From NCBI GenBank assembly GCA_047967505.1, contig CM106538.1: 64,000 nt of DNA. One strand, written 5' to 3'. Origin of the DNA: Dipteris shenzhenensis. Its lineage: Eukaryota > Polypodiophyta > Polypodiopsida > Gleicheniales. Numbering within the stretch: position 1 is the first letter of the stretch; every line of letters begins with the position of its first letter. This document shows, in pieces, positions 35,322 through 46,139 of this stretch. The notes under the pieces were generated by a model. It saw nothing but the letters and a program-made list of their open reading frames with translations. It was not told where the DNA came from and did not search any database. Position numbers and translations under genes: made by a program.

Positions 35322-36060
35322 GCATGTGGAAATTTACATGGTACAGCTGGAAGGCTTTGAAAAAAAGGGCAAAGAGAATTTGGTTTGCAAGCTGAAAAAG
35401 AGGCCTTAAGCAAGCACCTAGAGAATGGTATCAAAAGTTTGATGCTTTCATTCGGTCCCAAGTTTTTAGAAGAAGTGAGATTGATCACTACCTAAACACT
35501 AAAAGAGCTAAGGATAATACCCTGATACTCATGGCACTTTATGTGGATGATACACTATTGGCTAGCAAGAACACTTATGAGTTGGATGCATTGAAGGCCA
35601 AGTTGCATGAGGCCTTTGACATGAAGGATTTGGGACTTGGAGGTTGACATATTCTTGGCATGCACATCATGCGTGACCAGAGTAGGAAACTCCTTTGGAT
35701 TTCACAAAAGGAGTATGTTACAAAAGTGTTGCAACATTTCAATATGGAGGGGGGGAAGGCAATAGGTACTCCATTGCCTCCATATGTGAAACTGAGTCAG
35801 GCAGATAGTCCCAAATTAGATGAGGAGAGGACCATGATGGCCAAGGTTCCTTATGCATCAGTAGTTGGGGAGTCTTATGTATGCTATGATATCTACTAGA
35901 CTAGACATTGCATTTGTAGTGGGGGTTGTTAGCCGGTATATGGCTAATCCAAGAAAGAGGCATTGGGAGGTAGTTATGAGCATCATGAGGTACAAGAAGG
36001 GTACCAAGGAGATGTGTATCTGCTTTGGCTGAGGAGAGATACGTGTACTTGGTTAAATAG
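35322..36060 (+). pseudogene. Copia RT second half and RNase H start
   Basis: After the LINE, copia RT resumes: EIYMVQLEGFEKKG, ENLVCKLKK, ALYVDDTLLASKN (catalytic YVDD), FDMKDLG, HILGMHIMRDQSRKLLW, VLQHFNMEGGK and PYASVVG, then RLDIAFVVGVVSRYMANPRK-type sequence from RNase H/RT connection. Stops lie at about 35,407, 35,646 and 35,897, with frame changes. RNase H is cut short before the polypurine tract. Confidence 0.85.
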
Positions 36061-36231
36061 ATTCAGACTATGCAAGGCATCAATATCCAATCTCCTTGAA
36101 AATTTTAACTTTGATATTTCTGTTAACCTAGGCTTTTCTGCGCTCTTGGATGACTTGTGCAAAATGCTGACTTTCAAGTTGATTTTCTTCCAATTGATTC
36201 AATGACTGTCGTCAAAATTGTGGGGGTTAAA

Positions 36232-36388
36232 TGTCACTGTGCCTTTACCCTGGTTATGTACAATACTCAAACACATATATAAATGAATGAAAAAGAAGAT
36301 TAGGGTGGTTCTGCACCCACCAAAACTTGTGTGGCTCTCTATCTCTCTCTCTCCTTCTTCCGTTCTTGCTTCCGTTGAGAGCACTCTC
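36232..36388 (+). repeat. Short LTR (about 157 bp) with polypurine tract upstream and primer site downstream
   Basis: It begins TGTCACTGTGCC just after GTGGGGGT and ends GAGAGCACTCTCA two bases before the primer-binding site. It includes CACATATATAAATG as a TATA-like element. The presence of both a 3'-type and a 5'-type neighbour means that it joins two internal regions. Confidence 0.65.
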
Positions 36389-36390
36389 AA

Positions 36391-36403
36391 CTGGTATCAG
36401 AGC
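36391..36403 (+). other. Primer-binding site (CTGGTATCAGAGC)
   Basis: A perfect match to the initiator Met-tRNA binding site used by copia elements, directly after the short LTR. The internal region that follows (36,404-37,744) has no supported coding sequence. Confidence 0.85.
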
Positions 36404-37744
36404 CCGGGTGATCTAACTGAGCGTGCGTGAATGCTTGAAGCTCAGCAGCTCTGTGGGAGGAAGGAGCAGCTCTGTGGGAAGCTTTGTGGGTGACTTTACT
36501 TGCATCCAAGTGTGTAGAGACCTTGGAGGAACCTTTGGAAAAGTCACTTTGGCTTTGCGAAGTGGTTTTGAGAGCCTGTTAAGAGCTTTCAAAGAAAAAG
36601 TCGTTTTTTGAGCTTTTTCCTATTCTGTTCGATGACAGAGACTCCGTATTGACTTGTAGAGGCAACTATTGCTTGCTTTTGGTGTCCACATTACTTCAGG
36701 AGCTTGGAAACACCTTCATTCTTGAATCTGGGATCATTTCAGTGGATTTCTGACTCACTATGTCAGTTCCTGCGTTTTTTGCCCGGGTGTTGGAACTCAA
36801 GTTTGGAGCAACCATTTGCAGATCTGTCAGTTCGGTGGACTCAGAAGGTCCTAAAACTTCTATGTTGCTCATCATTCGCACTCCGGTGGAGTTTACAAAT
36901 AGCTCTGTTTCAAAAAACGTTTTTCAGCCCGTGTGTTGGACCCAGTGATTGAGACCACGGTTTCCAAAACCGTCTGTCCCATTGCGTTCCGGACGCCCAA
37001 AAACCCCTACCAATCAGTTCTTGCATGATTCGGTGGAGGATTTTTAGAGTTATAAATCTCTGTGTATTCGATTTCGTCTCTCTGTTATGCATTTTTCATA
37101 CTAAGGTTTTAAAACCTTAGATTTATGCCACATGGCAGTGGATAAGTGTTGACTCCCATTTCTCACTCATCGGTTGGGATTTTGGAGTTCTGGCAGAAGA
37201 GAGATATTTGCAGATTTTCTTGCTGATTCCGATTATGCAATGGCACCCATGTTTTGAGGCATCTCAGGTTCTATTTTCAGTAGCGCTCATTACCGTGGGA
37301 CTATGATTTCTTGAGCATACCTTATGCAGATCACTCTGGTTGCAGTGTTTGAGCAGTGTGCGCTCATTCGTGGTGTGCATTGGGTTGCAATGGATGATTT
37401 ATAGGCCATTTGGATGCATTGCGGTCCTTATTGGATGCGCTGATAGGCCCAAATTGCCTTGTGGGATGCTATTTTTTATGGACGCTTTGCACATGGATGC
37501 TATTTTATGCTGAGGGACAGCTTTGACACATTGTTGGTGATGCACTGATAGTGCTATGCTCTCTTGGATGAGATATAATTGATGCATATGCCAGTGGACG
37601 GTGTTTATGCTTGAGTCATTTGGCACTTATTGGCATTTTCTTTTGGGCTAGATTTGCTCATATGGATGCATAGTATATGCACATGAGTCAGATGCATCTT
37701 TTGATGCTTTGAGCTTTGAGTTTTTTGTGATATTTTAGTCTATT
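36404..37744 (+). mobile_element. Internal region of a non-coding LTR element
   Basis: About 1.3 kb between the primer-binding site and a second partial LTR end at 37,745-37,803. It has only short frames and no gag, protease or RT motif. It is consistent with a non-autonomous LTR element or with a degenerate leader. Confidence 0.5.
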
Positions 37745-37803
37745 GTGGCTCTCTATCTCTCTCTCTCCTTATTCCGTTCTTGCTTCCGTTGAGAGCACTC
37801 TCA
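37745..37803 (+). repeat. Partial second copy of the short LTR
   Basis: GTGGCTCTCTATCTCTCTCTCTCC and CCGTTCTTGCTTCCGTTGAGAGCACTCTCA match the last ~59 bp of the LTR at 36,232-36,388 with one or two differences. The first ~100 bp of the LTR are missing here. Confidence 0.75.
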
Positions 37804-38140
37804 AAAATTCCACCGAGTCCTCCAGACTGAGCTTTTTTGCTGAGACTCGTAAAGTGGCGGTCACAAATTCCATGGGCACTACCACCTCAACCCCATAAAC
37901 CAGCTTGACAGGTGTTATTCCAGTGCTTACTTTAATGCTATTTGGAATTCCTACAATGCTGAATCTAGCTTTGGGTCCCAATCCGTTCTATTTTTCGATA
38001 TTGTCAATTCAGAATCTGCTTCATGATTTCGTTAGAACTTTATGCATGTCCGGCTACTTGTGGATGGTATGTTAATACAATTTTGTGAACAATCATGCGA
38101 GCTTTTGTCAAAATTTTAATAGTTCTATTTAGGATGTGTC
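37804..38140 (-). pseudogene. Ty3/gypsy integrase, C-terminal core piece
   Basis: STGITPVKLVYGVEVVVPME is the hallmark tract after the DDE core of gypsy integrases. Further up, between this frame and the solo LTR, the minus strand still reads LNRTIKILT and YHPQVAGHA, parts of the catalytic core. It is the continuation of the fragment at 39,369-39,611, separated from it by a solo LTR. Confidence 0.8.
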
Positions 38141-38145
38141 CTCCC

Positions 38146-39364
38146 TGTTAGATATCAATGCTCCACTCTCGTGTAACTATGCGAGAACTAGCTAACTCTA
38201 CTTGTAAGCCCCCCATATGAGGAGAAGGCATTTGAGTAGCTCGGTTATACGATAGTTCTTGGTTTGGACACCAGATGGGGGCCATGTGTGGCCTGATGCT
38301 GGAGGCTTTAGATAGAGTTGGCATACTACCAACTAGGCTACATGCAAGTGCGAGAAGGCATCCCATGACTGACCGCACTGAGGGTAGATGGAGCATTTCC
38401 TGGGGCAGCCCAGTCTCAGGTTGTGGGGCCCGTTTGGAGCCCCAGATGATCCCGAATGGCTCTGGGTAGATGGGGGTGCCTCTTTGCACAAATGTCAATA
38501 CAACCTTGTTTGAGGTGATTGCAAAGTATTGTGCCCATTGGATATTCTTTACATTGTCGATCAAGCATTAAACACCGTTTTTGCCTTAGTGTCATGCACA
38601 ACTGTAAAAAAACACAGTCCTAGATGTGTTATTCAAACAAGTGCTTATGGGATGAGTGTGCCACTTTGCATGTAAGTTAATTCCACCAATTTTGAGGTGT
38701 GTGCAAACTATTGTGCCCATCAGATATGCTTTTCATTGTCAATAAAGCATAAAACACCGTTTTTGCCTTAGTGTCATGCACAACCATAAAAAAACATGGT
38801 CCTAGGTGTGTTATTCAAACAAGTACTTATCGGATGGGGCCTCCACTTTGCACACAAGTCAAGTTCAACTAGGTTGAGGTATGTAAAAAGAATTGTGCCC
38901 ATCGAATATGCTTTGCATGGTCGATCACACATTATACATCTTTGCGGGGCCCGTTTGGAGCCCCCAGATGATCTCGGATGGCTCTATTTTGTGCCACAGT
39001 TTTATCGTGTGGTCAGTGGCCTATTTCGTCCGACCCCCAGTCGGCCATTTTGGGTAGACTGGGTCTGTGACCCAATTGGGTCTAACCGACTACGAATGGT
39101 GGCTATATAAGAGCAAGCCCGTGAAGCCCATTATTATCACTGGCTACAGCAACCCTGATTCCTTAGCATCCAGCCTCTGTCCTCTACTATTTCCAGCATG
39201 CCATCAAAGCTTCTCACACAGGAGTGCACGGTTGGGAGGCAGCGCCATCTATTGTATCACTTTTACAGTAATCAAGTTTTTTATTCTCCATACTATCTAC
39301 TTTTCTCTCTTGCATATGAGATCCTGTTATCTGTTGAGCACAGACATTGTATTGTTTTCTTACA
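38146..39364 (+). mobile_element. Solo LTR with perfect 5-bp target duplication
   Basis: It begins TGTTAGATATC and ends GTTTTCTTACA, and is flanked by CTCCC on both sides (38,141-38,145 and 39,365-39,369). It contains a TATA-like CTATATAA at 39,103-39,110, three tandem units of about 183 bp and no internal coding sequence. It interrupts a gypsy integrase gene. Orientation is taken from the TATA element. At 1,219 bp it is a typical size for a plant LTR left after recombination between the two ends of an element. Confidence 0.85.
38481..38940. repeat. Three tandem units of ~183 bp inside the solo LTR
   Basis: Units start near 38,481, 38,662 and 38,844 with TTGCAC or TTGCAT, followed by TTGAGGT and TTGTGCCCAT. 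The first two also share CACCGTTTTTGCCTTAGTGTC. The array is flanked by direct repeats of GGGGCCCGTTTGGAGCCCC near 38,424 and 38,945. Confidence 0.85.
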
Positions 39365-39368
39365 CTCC

Positions 39369-39611
39369 CTACTCCGATACCAGCTCTATCAGACATCCAA
39401 TTTGTGTGATGAAATTGCAGTATCGAAATTTTGCAGTGTTGTCTAATGAATTATTGTGCAGAGCTTGTGCCTTTACCCACTTGGTGAAACAATCTATGGC
39501 TACCAAAATATATTTATTCCTAGTGTGTTTTGCAACTGGTTTGAATGGTCCCACAAAATCTAGACCCCATTTTTGAAATGGCTCCAATGATAAAATTGGA
39601 TTTAGTGGCAA
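39369..39611 (-). pseudogene. Ty3/gypsy integrase, N-terminal core piece
   Basis: FQKWGLDFVGPFKPVAKHTR (first catalytic Asp), YILVAIDCFTKWVKAQAL and IELVSE match the start of the gypsy integrase core. The frame ends where the solo LTR was inserted. Confidence 0.85.
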
Positions 39612-40006
39612 TCTATAGGCATCTGATGGTTGTCCATCCCTTTGTCAATACCGACATTTCTTTGCAAATTCATGTGAATCTTGATTGTTGTCAGCCACCA
39701 CAATCCTTCTTGAAAAATCTTTTTTGATGTTACATTACCCGCAAAATGACCACCCAATGTCTCTTGATGGGCTTCTTGCAAAACTACATGATGCTCATTG
39801 TCTGGAACACATCCTTGGAGTATCTAATCTATTCCCCTTTTGTACAGTGACCCTACAATAATCATGAATGGTCTGCTTTTGAGATTCATTCTATGCCTTT
39901 GATCGCTTTTAAAATTTTCAGGGAACACACCATCTATTAGAAATTGCAACATTATGTCATATCAATCTGTTATACGAATGGCTTCCACCTGGAACAAAGA
40001 TGCATC

Positions 40007-40267
40007 TCATAGATCATCCAGAACTCCTTGTCCTAGGTGTTCTCCAGGCTCCAATCTGCTCAGGTGATCTACAATAAGGTGTTGTCTTCTTGGAGTGTGT
40101 ACTATTTTGTAATTGAATTCTTGTAAGAGTAAGATCCACCTTGATACCCTTTTAGACGGTTGTGGTTTGTTGACCACAACAAAGAGAACGAACTCCAAAA
40201 AAAAGTTGCCCACATGAAGAGGCATGCCATAGAAGAGGCCCAGGACCACTAAGGTAAAATGAAGCAT
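40007..40267 (-). pseudogene. Ty3/gypsy RNase H end
   Basis: SKRVSRWILLLQEFNYKIVH, then RRQHLIVDHLSRL, is the C-terminal signature of gypsy RNase H (pattern RWxxxLQEFxYxIxxxxGxxNxxADxLSR). It lies in the right order upstream of the integrase pieces. Stops separate it from the integrase. Confidence 0.85.
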
Positions 40268-40462
40268 CTAGGGCTAATCCCAATTTGGAAGGCAACAGTA
40301 GAAGGGCTAGGCCCCCTTGAAGACCTAGCCATTTCCCCTACTAGGTTGCTCGTGAACTTTCAAGTTTGTAAGAAAATGATCCACTCTGCGGAAGCTTTCA
40401 TGAACCATGAATCAAGCCATACCTTGACCTCCCAAGTAGTATGCGACCAATTAATATAAAAG

Positions 40463-40657
40463 GTGACTGCTCCTGTACTTGTAAGGGTTGTGATTGGTCG
40501 AGGCATGCTGGTGGTTGGGTATACGAAAGTGCAAGTTTCGATGAATAACCATAGTGTGGCAAGCCAATTCTATGTAATGTCCATAGATGCTATTGATGAG
40601 CAGATAATACTTAGTAGGACATGGTGTTGGGCTTCTCAGGGGGGTCACTATGTATAA
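40463..40657 (+). pseudogene. Possible gypsy protease-like fragment
   Basis: FYVMSIDAIDEQIILSRTWCW resembles the tract after the gypsy retropepsin active site (pattern F-V-M-x...IILGxxWL). It is on the strand opposite to the gypsy remnant to its left, so it belongs to a different copy. No catalytic Asp is seen. Confidence 0.4.
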
Positions 40658-41299
40658 ACCCTATATATCACGTGCATTCAAGGCCTATTTGTAAAACCCC
40701 TTATGTGTAAATTTATCATTTAAAAAAACACACACTTTTTCTATTCAATCTATGAATTCCCCCCTTATATGATACTCTTTTGTATGTGAAAAATGTGTAA
40801 AAAGGGAATTTTAAAAAAGCCTCTATTGAACGCATGTGCTATGCTTACATATTTATCAGTGAACCCCCTCAGTTGGGCTGTCAGATTTTTAGATTGACTA
40901 GCATGAATGAACAACAACACTTGGTTATGCGTCTGTGACTCCACTTTATTTAGGATTCATGGAGTTGAAGATCTCCTGAGCATATAAGTTCAACACAGTA
41001 TCCACCCCGATCTACAAAAAGACTAGATAGATATCCACCTACTAGCAGGATGAGTATTCGCCATCCGCCTCCACTCCTTTTGTAGAGGCCATTTCCCTAT
41101 CTCAAGTTAGAAAGTTGGTCCTCACAATAGTTCTTCAATCTTCCAATGTCGACACCATTGTGACAATTAGGGCTGTAATAGGAAATGCAAGATCACCACT
41201 AGCCCACTATAACTATAGCATCTACATCCCAATCCTTTGAGTCACCCATGAGACCGACAGGAAGGACACTGATAGGTTCACAATGGGACTCTCCAAGAC

Positions 41300-42180
41300 A
41301 ACGTTATCTGGATCATAGACAGAGGGCATCAACATGCATCTTCGCTCCTACCCTTACTTCCCATGCCAAACTTGGTTCAAGCTCCCAGACAAAGGAGACC
41401 TCGAAGAAGAAGACGTGCAACAAAGCCCAAGAAGCAAAGAAGTCACCTAAGGTGGATCCCTAAGCGGTTACTAAAAGCTCAAGGCTACTGTGAAAGTAGT
41501 GCTTATATTTAAGTACCCGGGACTCGCCACATGGAGATTCCACCTTCCATCGACCACCCCAAGAGCAGAAGGCAATCTCTAGCCTCATCCAGTTGCACGA
41601 TAGCAATAGAGCCACAAGAACTTGCCTCTGAAAAGGAGATAGCCCCACGAGAACCTATTGCTCACCCATAAAAAGAAAGGACCACCCTAGCAAGGTCACA
41701 AACAACCACACTATACCCTAGAATCCTTATGTTACAAGCGAGAATGTCATCGACAATCGCAACAGTCCCACAAGAACCTACTGCATTTTGAGGCAAGGAA
41801 TAAGCTAAAGAAATGGTTGATCCCCAATGGGTTCCCAAGGGAAAACCCCTAAGTTTTGGCTCCACTTCTACTTCTACATCAATGTATAGCTCAGTAGCAC
41901 CACAAGAACTTTCTCTTGAAAAGGGAGTAGTGCCACAAGAACCTACCGCTACTCCTACTTTGAAGGTACCAACTTCAAAGACAAAAATCCACATAGGCAT
42001 CATGCAAGATTGAGTTGAGCCACTAGGCTATCAACACCTCAAAGCCACATTCAAGATCAAGTTGAGCGACTAGGCTACCAAGACCTCAAAGCCACACTAC
42101 TTCCAATGGATGCTCATGCTGGGACCACCCAAGTCAACACCAATGAGACGACAACACCATTCATTTGCAACTCCAAGATG
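41300..42180 (+). pseudogene. Degenerate repeat-rich frame with PQE(P/L) motifs
   Basis: Across several stops the plus strand repeatedly encodes PQELxxEKxxxPxEPxA (near 41,597-41,650, 41,766-41,791 and 41,898-41,955). A related string lies at 425-460 (VVTQEPTAE). This marks a shared repeat family, perhaps the variable tail of a gag gene. No conserved domain is visible, so no function is assigned. 40,660-41,300 holds nothing recognised. Confidence 0.4.
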
Positions 42181-42930
42181 TTGCTATCCACCCTACTTAT
42201 AGGTGCTCTAAACACATGCGTGGTGTGGAAAGAGGCAAGATACCCCAAGCACCCACAACTCTGATTTTATTTATCATGTTATGTAGGTCTAGGCAAAAAT
42301 AGGAAGTCCAAGGGATAGGTGGAAACAGGATGTCGCTACAGGAGAAGTCTCGATCCGTTTGTAAAAATAGCACCCTCCTAGTTGGTCGTAAGTCAACTAA
42401 AGAACTACACACCCATATTAAGTGAGTCAGCACCTTATGAGTCGACTTAGGTCACTAGAATCCAATATTATGCACACTTCAAACTACAAATTTCAATAGT
42501 CTTACTGACTTCATCACGTTGCAATAGCCCTAAATCACTGCCATACAACAATAGCTCTAATGCCCTACCAGTCATTGCCATGCCTCTACACTAACATTAA
42601 TACCCCACCATGAGGCATTGCCACTAATGCATCACCGGGTAATGCCATGCCACGATGTTATTTTCCCATCGCCTACCACTTTATGCATAACGCTTCATCT
42701 ATTATGCTACGTCATGCTGGGATATGCCTAGCACTTCGCACTGTGTTGTGAAGTAGACCGCTACTCCCTGATGCAAGTGACTATAAGCTCTCAGGTCCTC
42801 CACAAATTATGAGCCAAGGACAGATCACGAACAGGAAGGGAGCCATGTTAACCACATGGGTTAGCAGAGTCGCGATGGTAAACAACAAAGTCCCAAGAAG
42901 CTGAGACAAAGAAATAGAGTATATGACTTG
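42181..42930. other. Intergenic, nothing recognised
   Basis: Short frames only. No repeat or domain recognised before the duplicated block that starts at about 42,935. Confidence 0.4.
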
Positions 42931-43200
42931 GAGCTGGATGGGCCCAAGCAATTTGTAAATAGTGAGAATAGAGGGAGTGGTAGGGCAAAAGGTAGAATGT
43001 ATAAATGGCCAAAAGCTTAAGTTTGGTCTTCATTGTTAGATGCAAACATTTGGAATACAAGCTCTCTTTCTCTCTTTCATGAGTTTTCTCATGTTCTTTC
43101 ATAGTGCCCTTGTGATTGCCACTCCCTCTCCCCCTTCTTCCCTTCCATATTCCCCTCTTGCCCTCCCCTCTCCCTCTCTTCTCCTTTCTCCCCTCCCCCT

Positions 43201-43445
43201 TGTTGGGATAACTATGGTCAAGGGATTGCTCTATGGTGCATGTGTGCATCTAGGGGAGTCACATGTGTGTGTGTGTGTGTTGCAGAGGCACATCTAGTGC
43301 TATGATGTGTCTAGTGTGTGACCTAAGTGATGATGTAAGCCAAAGGCCCCCACATTGGAGGTTCCTTTGATTTAGAGATTTTGCCTCACTTGTGGTCTCA
43401 CTCTTTGTGCCATGATGCATCTCTTCTACCCCACACTCCTCTACA
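43201..43445 (+). repeat. 5' LTR, with ~112-bp internal deletion
   Basis: It matches the 3' LTR at both ends, but the segment present at about 45,790-45,895 of the 3' LTR is missing. The missing segment includes the TATA-like TATAAAAT (45,859-45,866). The 5' copy therefore appears to lack its own promoter core. Confidence 0.85.
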
Positions 43446-44393
43446 TTTGGTATCAGAGCTGATAGGCTTTGTAGAACTCATTTTGGTAGTGCCACATCAT
43501 CATCTTCTCCAACACCTCCTTTTGAGTGTTCTTCCTCCTTCCTTCTCAGAATTTGCTTAGCTCTATTCTCCCCATTCCATGCAACTTTTGCCAAGCCCTT
43601 CTAGCTGGAGTTTCTCCACTATGGGGTGCTCCACTAGCCTAGAGCATCCTCCCAGAGATGGTGTATTCCACCCGCGTTGATCCAAGCAAACTGAAATGTC
43701 AAAATGCGCAATTCCTTCCTTCTGCTAAACCATTGCGTAAGCCCTTCTAGCACAAGTTGGTCCATGCCTAGAGCCTGCTGCTGATGAATTTTGAAGGCCA
43801 ATGCTTGTTGGAGCAAGGAGAAATCAAAGAAAAGACAGTCAAAGAAGGCACAACTCTCCTAGACAAAAAGGTGCACTATTTCAGCAATGCTCTGTGGTGA
43901 ACTTACTTGGGTATTCAAGCTTTAGTTTTGCATAGAAAGCCCTCTCAAACTCTTCTTCAGTTGTGTGAATTGTGCCCTCCAAGTTGAGCTAGTCTACTGT
44001 AATGCATTTTTGACAGTTTTGGACATTTAATGCTAGAGTAAATGCTAGAGTGATGCTTGAGGATTGAAGTAATGCCAAAGTACAGATCAGAGAATGCTTT
44101 TTCAGTTTGAAATTCAGTTGGGGCTGATCTCTTGTCAAAATGCCAAGCTCTGAAGGTTCTTCTAATGCTAATCATTTGAAGACTACAAGAAGGACAAAAT
44201 TCAAAGTGAAGAAGACCCCATCCAAGAAACTTTGGGAGAAGCCAATAGGTTATGAATATGCTAAACAATTAGGATTCTCTGAATTTACCTCTAGCAATCT
44301 ACATTTGTATGGTGAGGGAGATTTCTTTGTTCCACAAGATTAGTCATTTTTTTAAAGAGAGTAGACATTGCTTGACAAATGTAAGAACCTCTC

Positions 44394-45308
44394 ATGGCTA
44401 CTTATAAAATTGACAAGTTCAATTGCCAAGGCTTCCATACTTGGCAGATGAAGATAAAGTTTATGCTTATGAAGGAAAATCTAGGGGACTTAGTCAAGGA
44501 GGGAACTCAAACCTCTCAAGAAGGTGAATCAACTACAACAAAAGGTAAAGGAAAGGCCACTGACTCTACTTCTACACCTGTAGATGCAAAAAGAATTGAG
44601 AAAGCCTATGCCATCATTGCATTAGGTTTGGGTGATGACTATGTACACCACATTTCAGATTTGGAATCCCCTTTTGAAGCATGGCACAAGTTAGACATAT
44701 TTTTTGGTGCTAGCTCTCATACTTCCAAATTAAATCTGAAAATTAAGTTCTTTGAACTTAAAATGGAGGGAGATAATGTTGTTGCCCATGTCAACACTCT
44801 GCTGAGAAGTATTATGACACAACTAGCTTCAATTAATTCCCTTGTCATTGAGGATGATGCTATGGCAGTGCTTTTAAAGAGCATGCCTTAGGATTTTGAC
44901 TATGTGGTTACTACTTTGAAGAATCTTGAGGCAAAATCCACGCATTAGAATGAAGGAATGTCCTCCATTTTATAGTCAAAATCCTCAGCCCTCATTAGAA
45001 GGCATCATTAGTGCCTTACAAGAAGGGAAAGAAAGAACACTTCAAGAATAGGCAAAATGCATACAGAGTCACTTGCAGTAAAGTTTTCAAAGAGTACGTA
45101 CAAGGCTTGTAAACACTGTGGGAAGAAAAATCACCTTGAGAAGGATTGTTATAGAATCAACCCTTGCTCATATTGTGGAAAGAATAATCACTCTAAAAAG
45201 TTTTGCAATGAGAAAAAGAGGACTATGACAAATTTGGTTGAAGAGAGAACTCCATCAGCAAAAGAAGCATCCAAGTTTGTGGTAGAAGACAAGGATTTTG
45301 CCTTTTGA
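44394..45308 (+). pseudogene. Copia-type gag with two CCHC zinc knuckles
   Basis: 44,394-44,891 encodes a gag capsid of the UBN2 type: MATYKIDKFNCQGFHTWQMK, then AYAIIALGLGDDYVHHI, FEAWHKLDIFFG and LNLKIKFFELKMEGDNVV. 45,057-45,308 encodes two zinc knuckles, CKHCGKKNHLEKDC and CSYCGKNNHSKKFC. Between them lie several stops and at least one frame change (44,889-45,050), although both outer parts are in the same frame. The protein packages element RNA; this copy is broken. No protease motif follows. Confidence 0.85.
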
Positions 45309-45607
45309 GCAACTTGTCTTTGAATTTTTGTTTATCATCACTTGGTTAAACTTTGAGGTTCTCTGCCTGGAGTAGTAATCCAAAAAGAATGTCATGTCTT
45401 TTGTAAATCACCTCTGGTCACCATATGATGTAGGCCATGTGATATGTGTTTGGTCTATCCCATTTTTGTAAACCTTGACCCTTGGGCACCTTTGTAAGCA
45501 TGAGATCCTAGACATAGATTTATCCTTGACCACCATGAGATGGCATGAGAAACTATGAGTCTAGATGTATCCTTGACATTGCAAGAGGCAAACCCTTGAG
45601 GGGGGTA

Positions 45608-45963
45608 TGTTGGGATAACTATGGTTAAGGGATTACTCTATGGTGCATGTGTGCATCTAGAGCAGTCACGTGTGTGTGTGTGTGTGTGTGTGTGTTGTAG
45701 AGGCACATCTAGTGCTATGATGTGTCTAGTGTGTGACCTAAGTGATGATGTAAGCCAAAGGCCCCCACATGAGAGGTTCCTTGATTTAGGCCAGTCCCAT
45801 AGCTGTAGGGGCTAATTGCCACTGATTTAGGGGAGGTGCCTACACCATCCTCTCTTTCTATAAAATGGAGGTCATTCCTTCATTCTAATACATGGATTTT
45901 GCCTCACTTGTGCTCTCACTCTTTGTGCCATGATGCATCTCTTCTACCCCCCACTCCTCTAGA
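45608..45963 (+). repeat. 3' LTR (356 bp) with TATA-like element
   Basis: It starts TGTTGGGATAAC after a polypurine tract and ends CTCCTCTAGA; the terminal CA seen in the 5' LTR has become GA. A (TG)n run near 45,670-45,696 is longer than in the 5' LTR. TATAAAAT at 45,859 may be the promoter. Confidence 0.85.
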
Positions 45964-46139
45964 CCCTTCTCCCTTTCATGGACCCACATTGCACCATTCG
46001 TGAAGCTGCTTGTGTGACACAAGTGGTGGATGACAAGCCATGCATTGCTCCTCATCTCATGAAGACGAGGAGGGAGTGCCCTTGACGTCTTGGTGAACTT
46101 CCCCATGACACGTGAGCCATAGCTAGGACTACACCAGAA

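Larger units (their letters stand above)
29168..36231 (+). mobile_element. Ty1/copia element split by a LINE
   Basis: Copia coding sequence runs 29,190-30,824 (GAG-pre-integrase, integrase, first half of RT) and resumes at 35,322 (second half of RT, start of RNase H) up to a polypurine-like tract near 36,216-36,228. The interval 30,825-35,321 is a minus-strand LINE. The 40-bp segments at 30,785-30,824 and 35,322-35,361 match at 35 of 40 positions and look like a target-site duplication. Gag and the 5' LTR are absent. Confidence 0.85.
43201..45963 (+). mobile_element. GAG-only LTR retrotransposon (TR-GAG type)
   Basis: LTRs are at 43,201-43,445 and 45,608-45,963, both starting TGTTGGGATAACTATGG. 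A primer-binding site TGGTATCAGAGC (43,448-43,459) and a polypurine tract (GAGGGGGG at about 45,598-45,605) are in place. The inside carries only a gag gene. Flanks CCCCT (43,196-43,200) and CCCTT (45,964-45,968) are a plausible 5-bp target duplication with one change. An empty-site copy exists at 49.46-50.0 kb. With no protease, integrase or RT, it must have used another element's enzymes. Gag-only LTR elements are a known plant class (TR-GAG). Confidence 0.85.
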
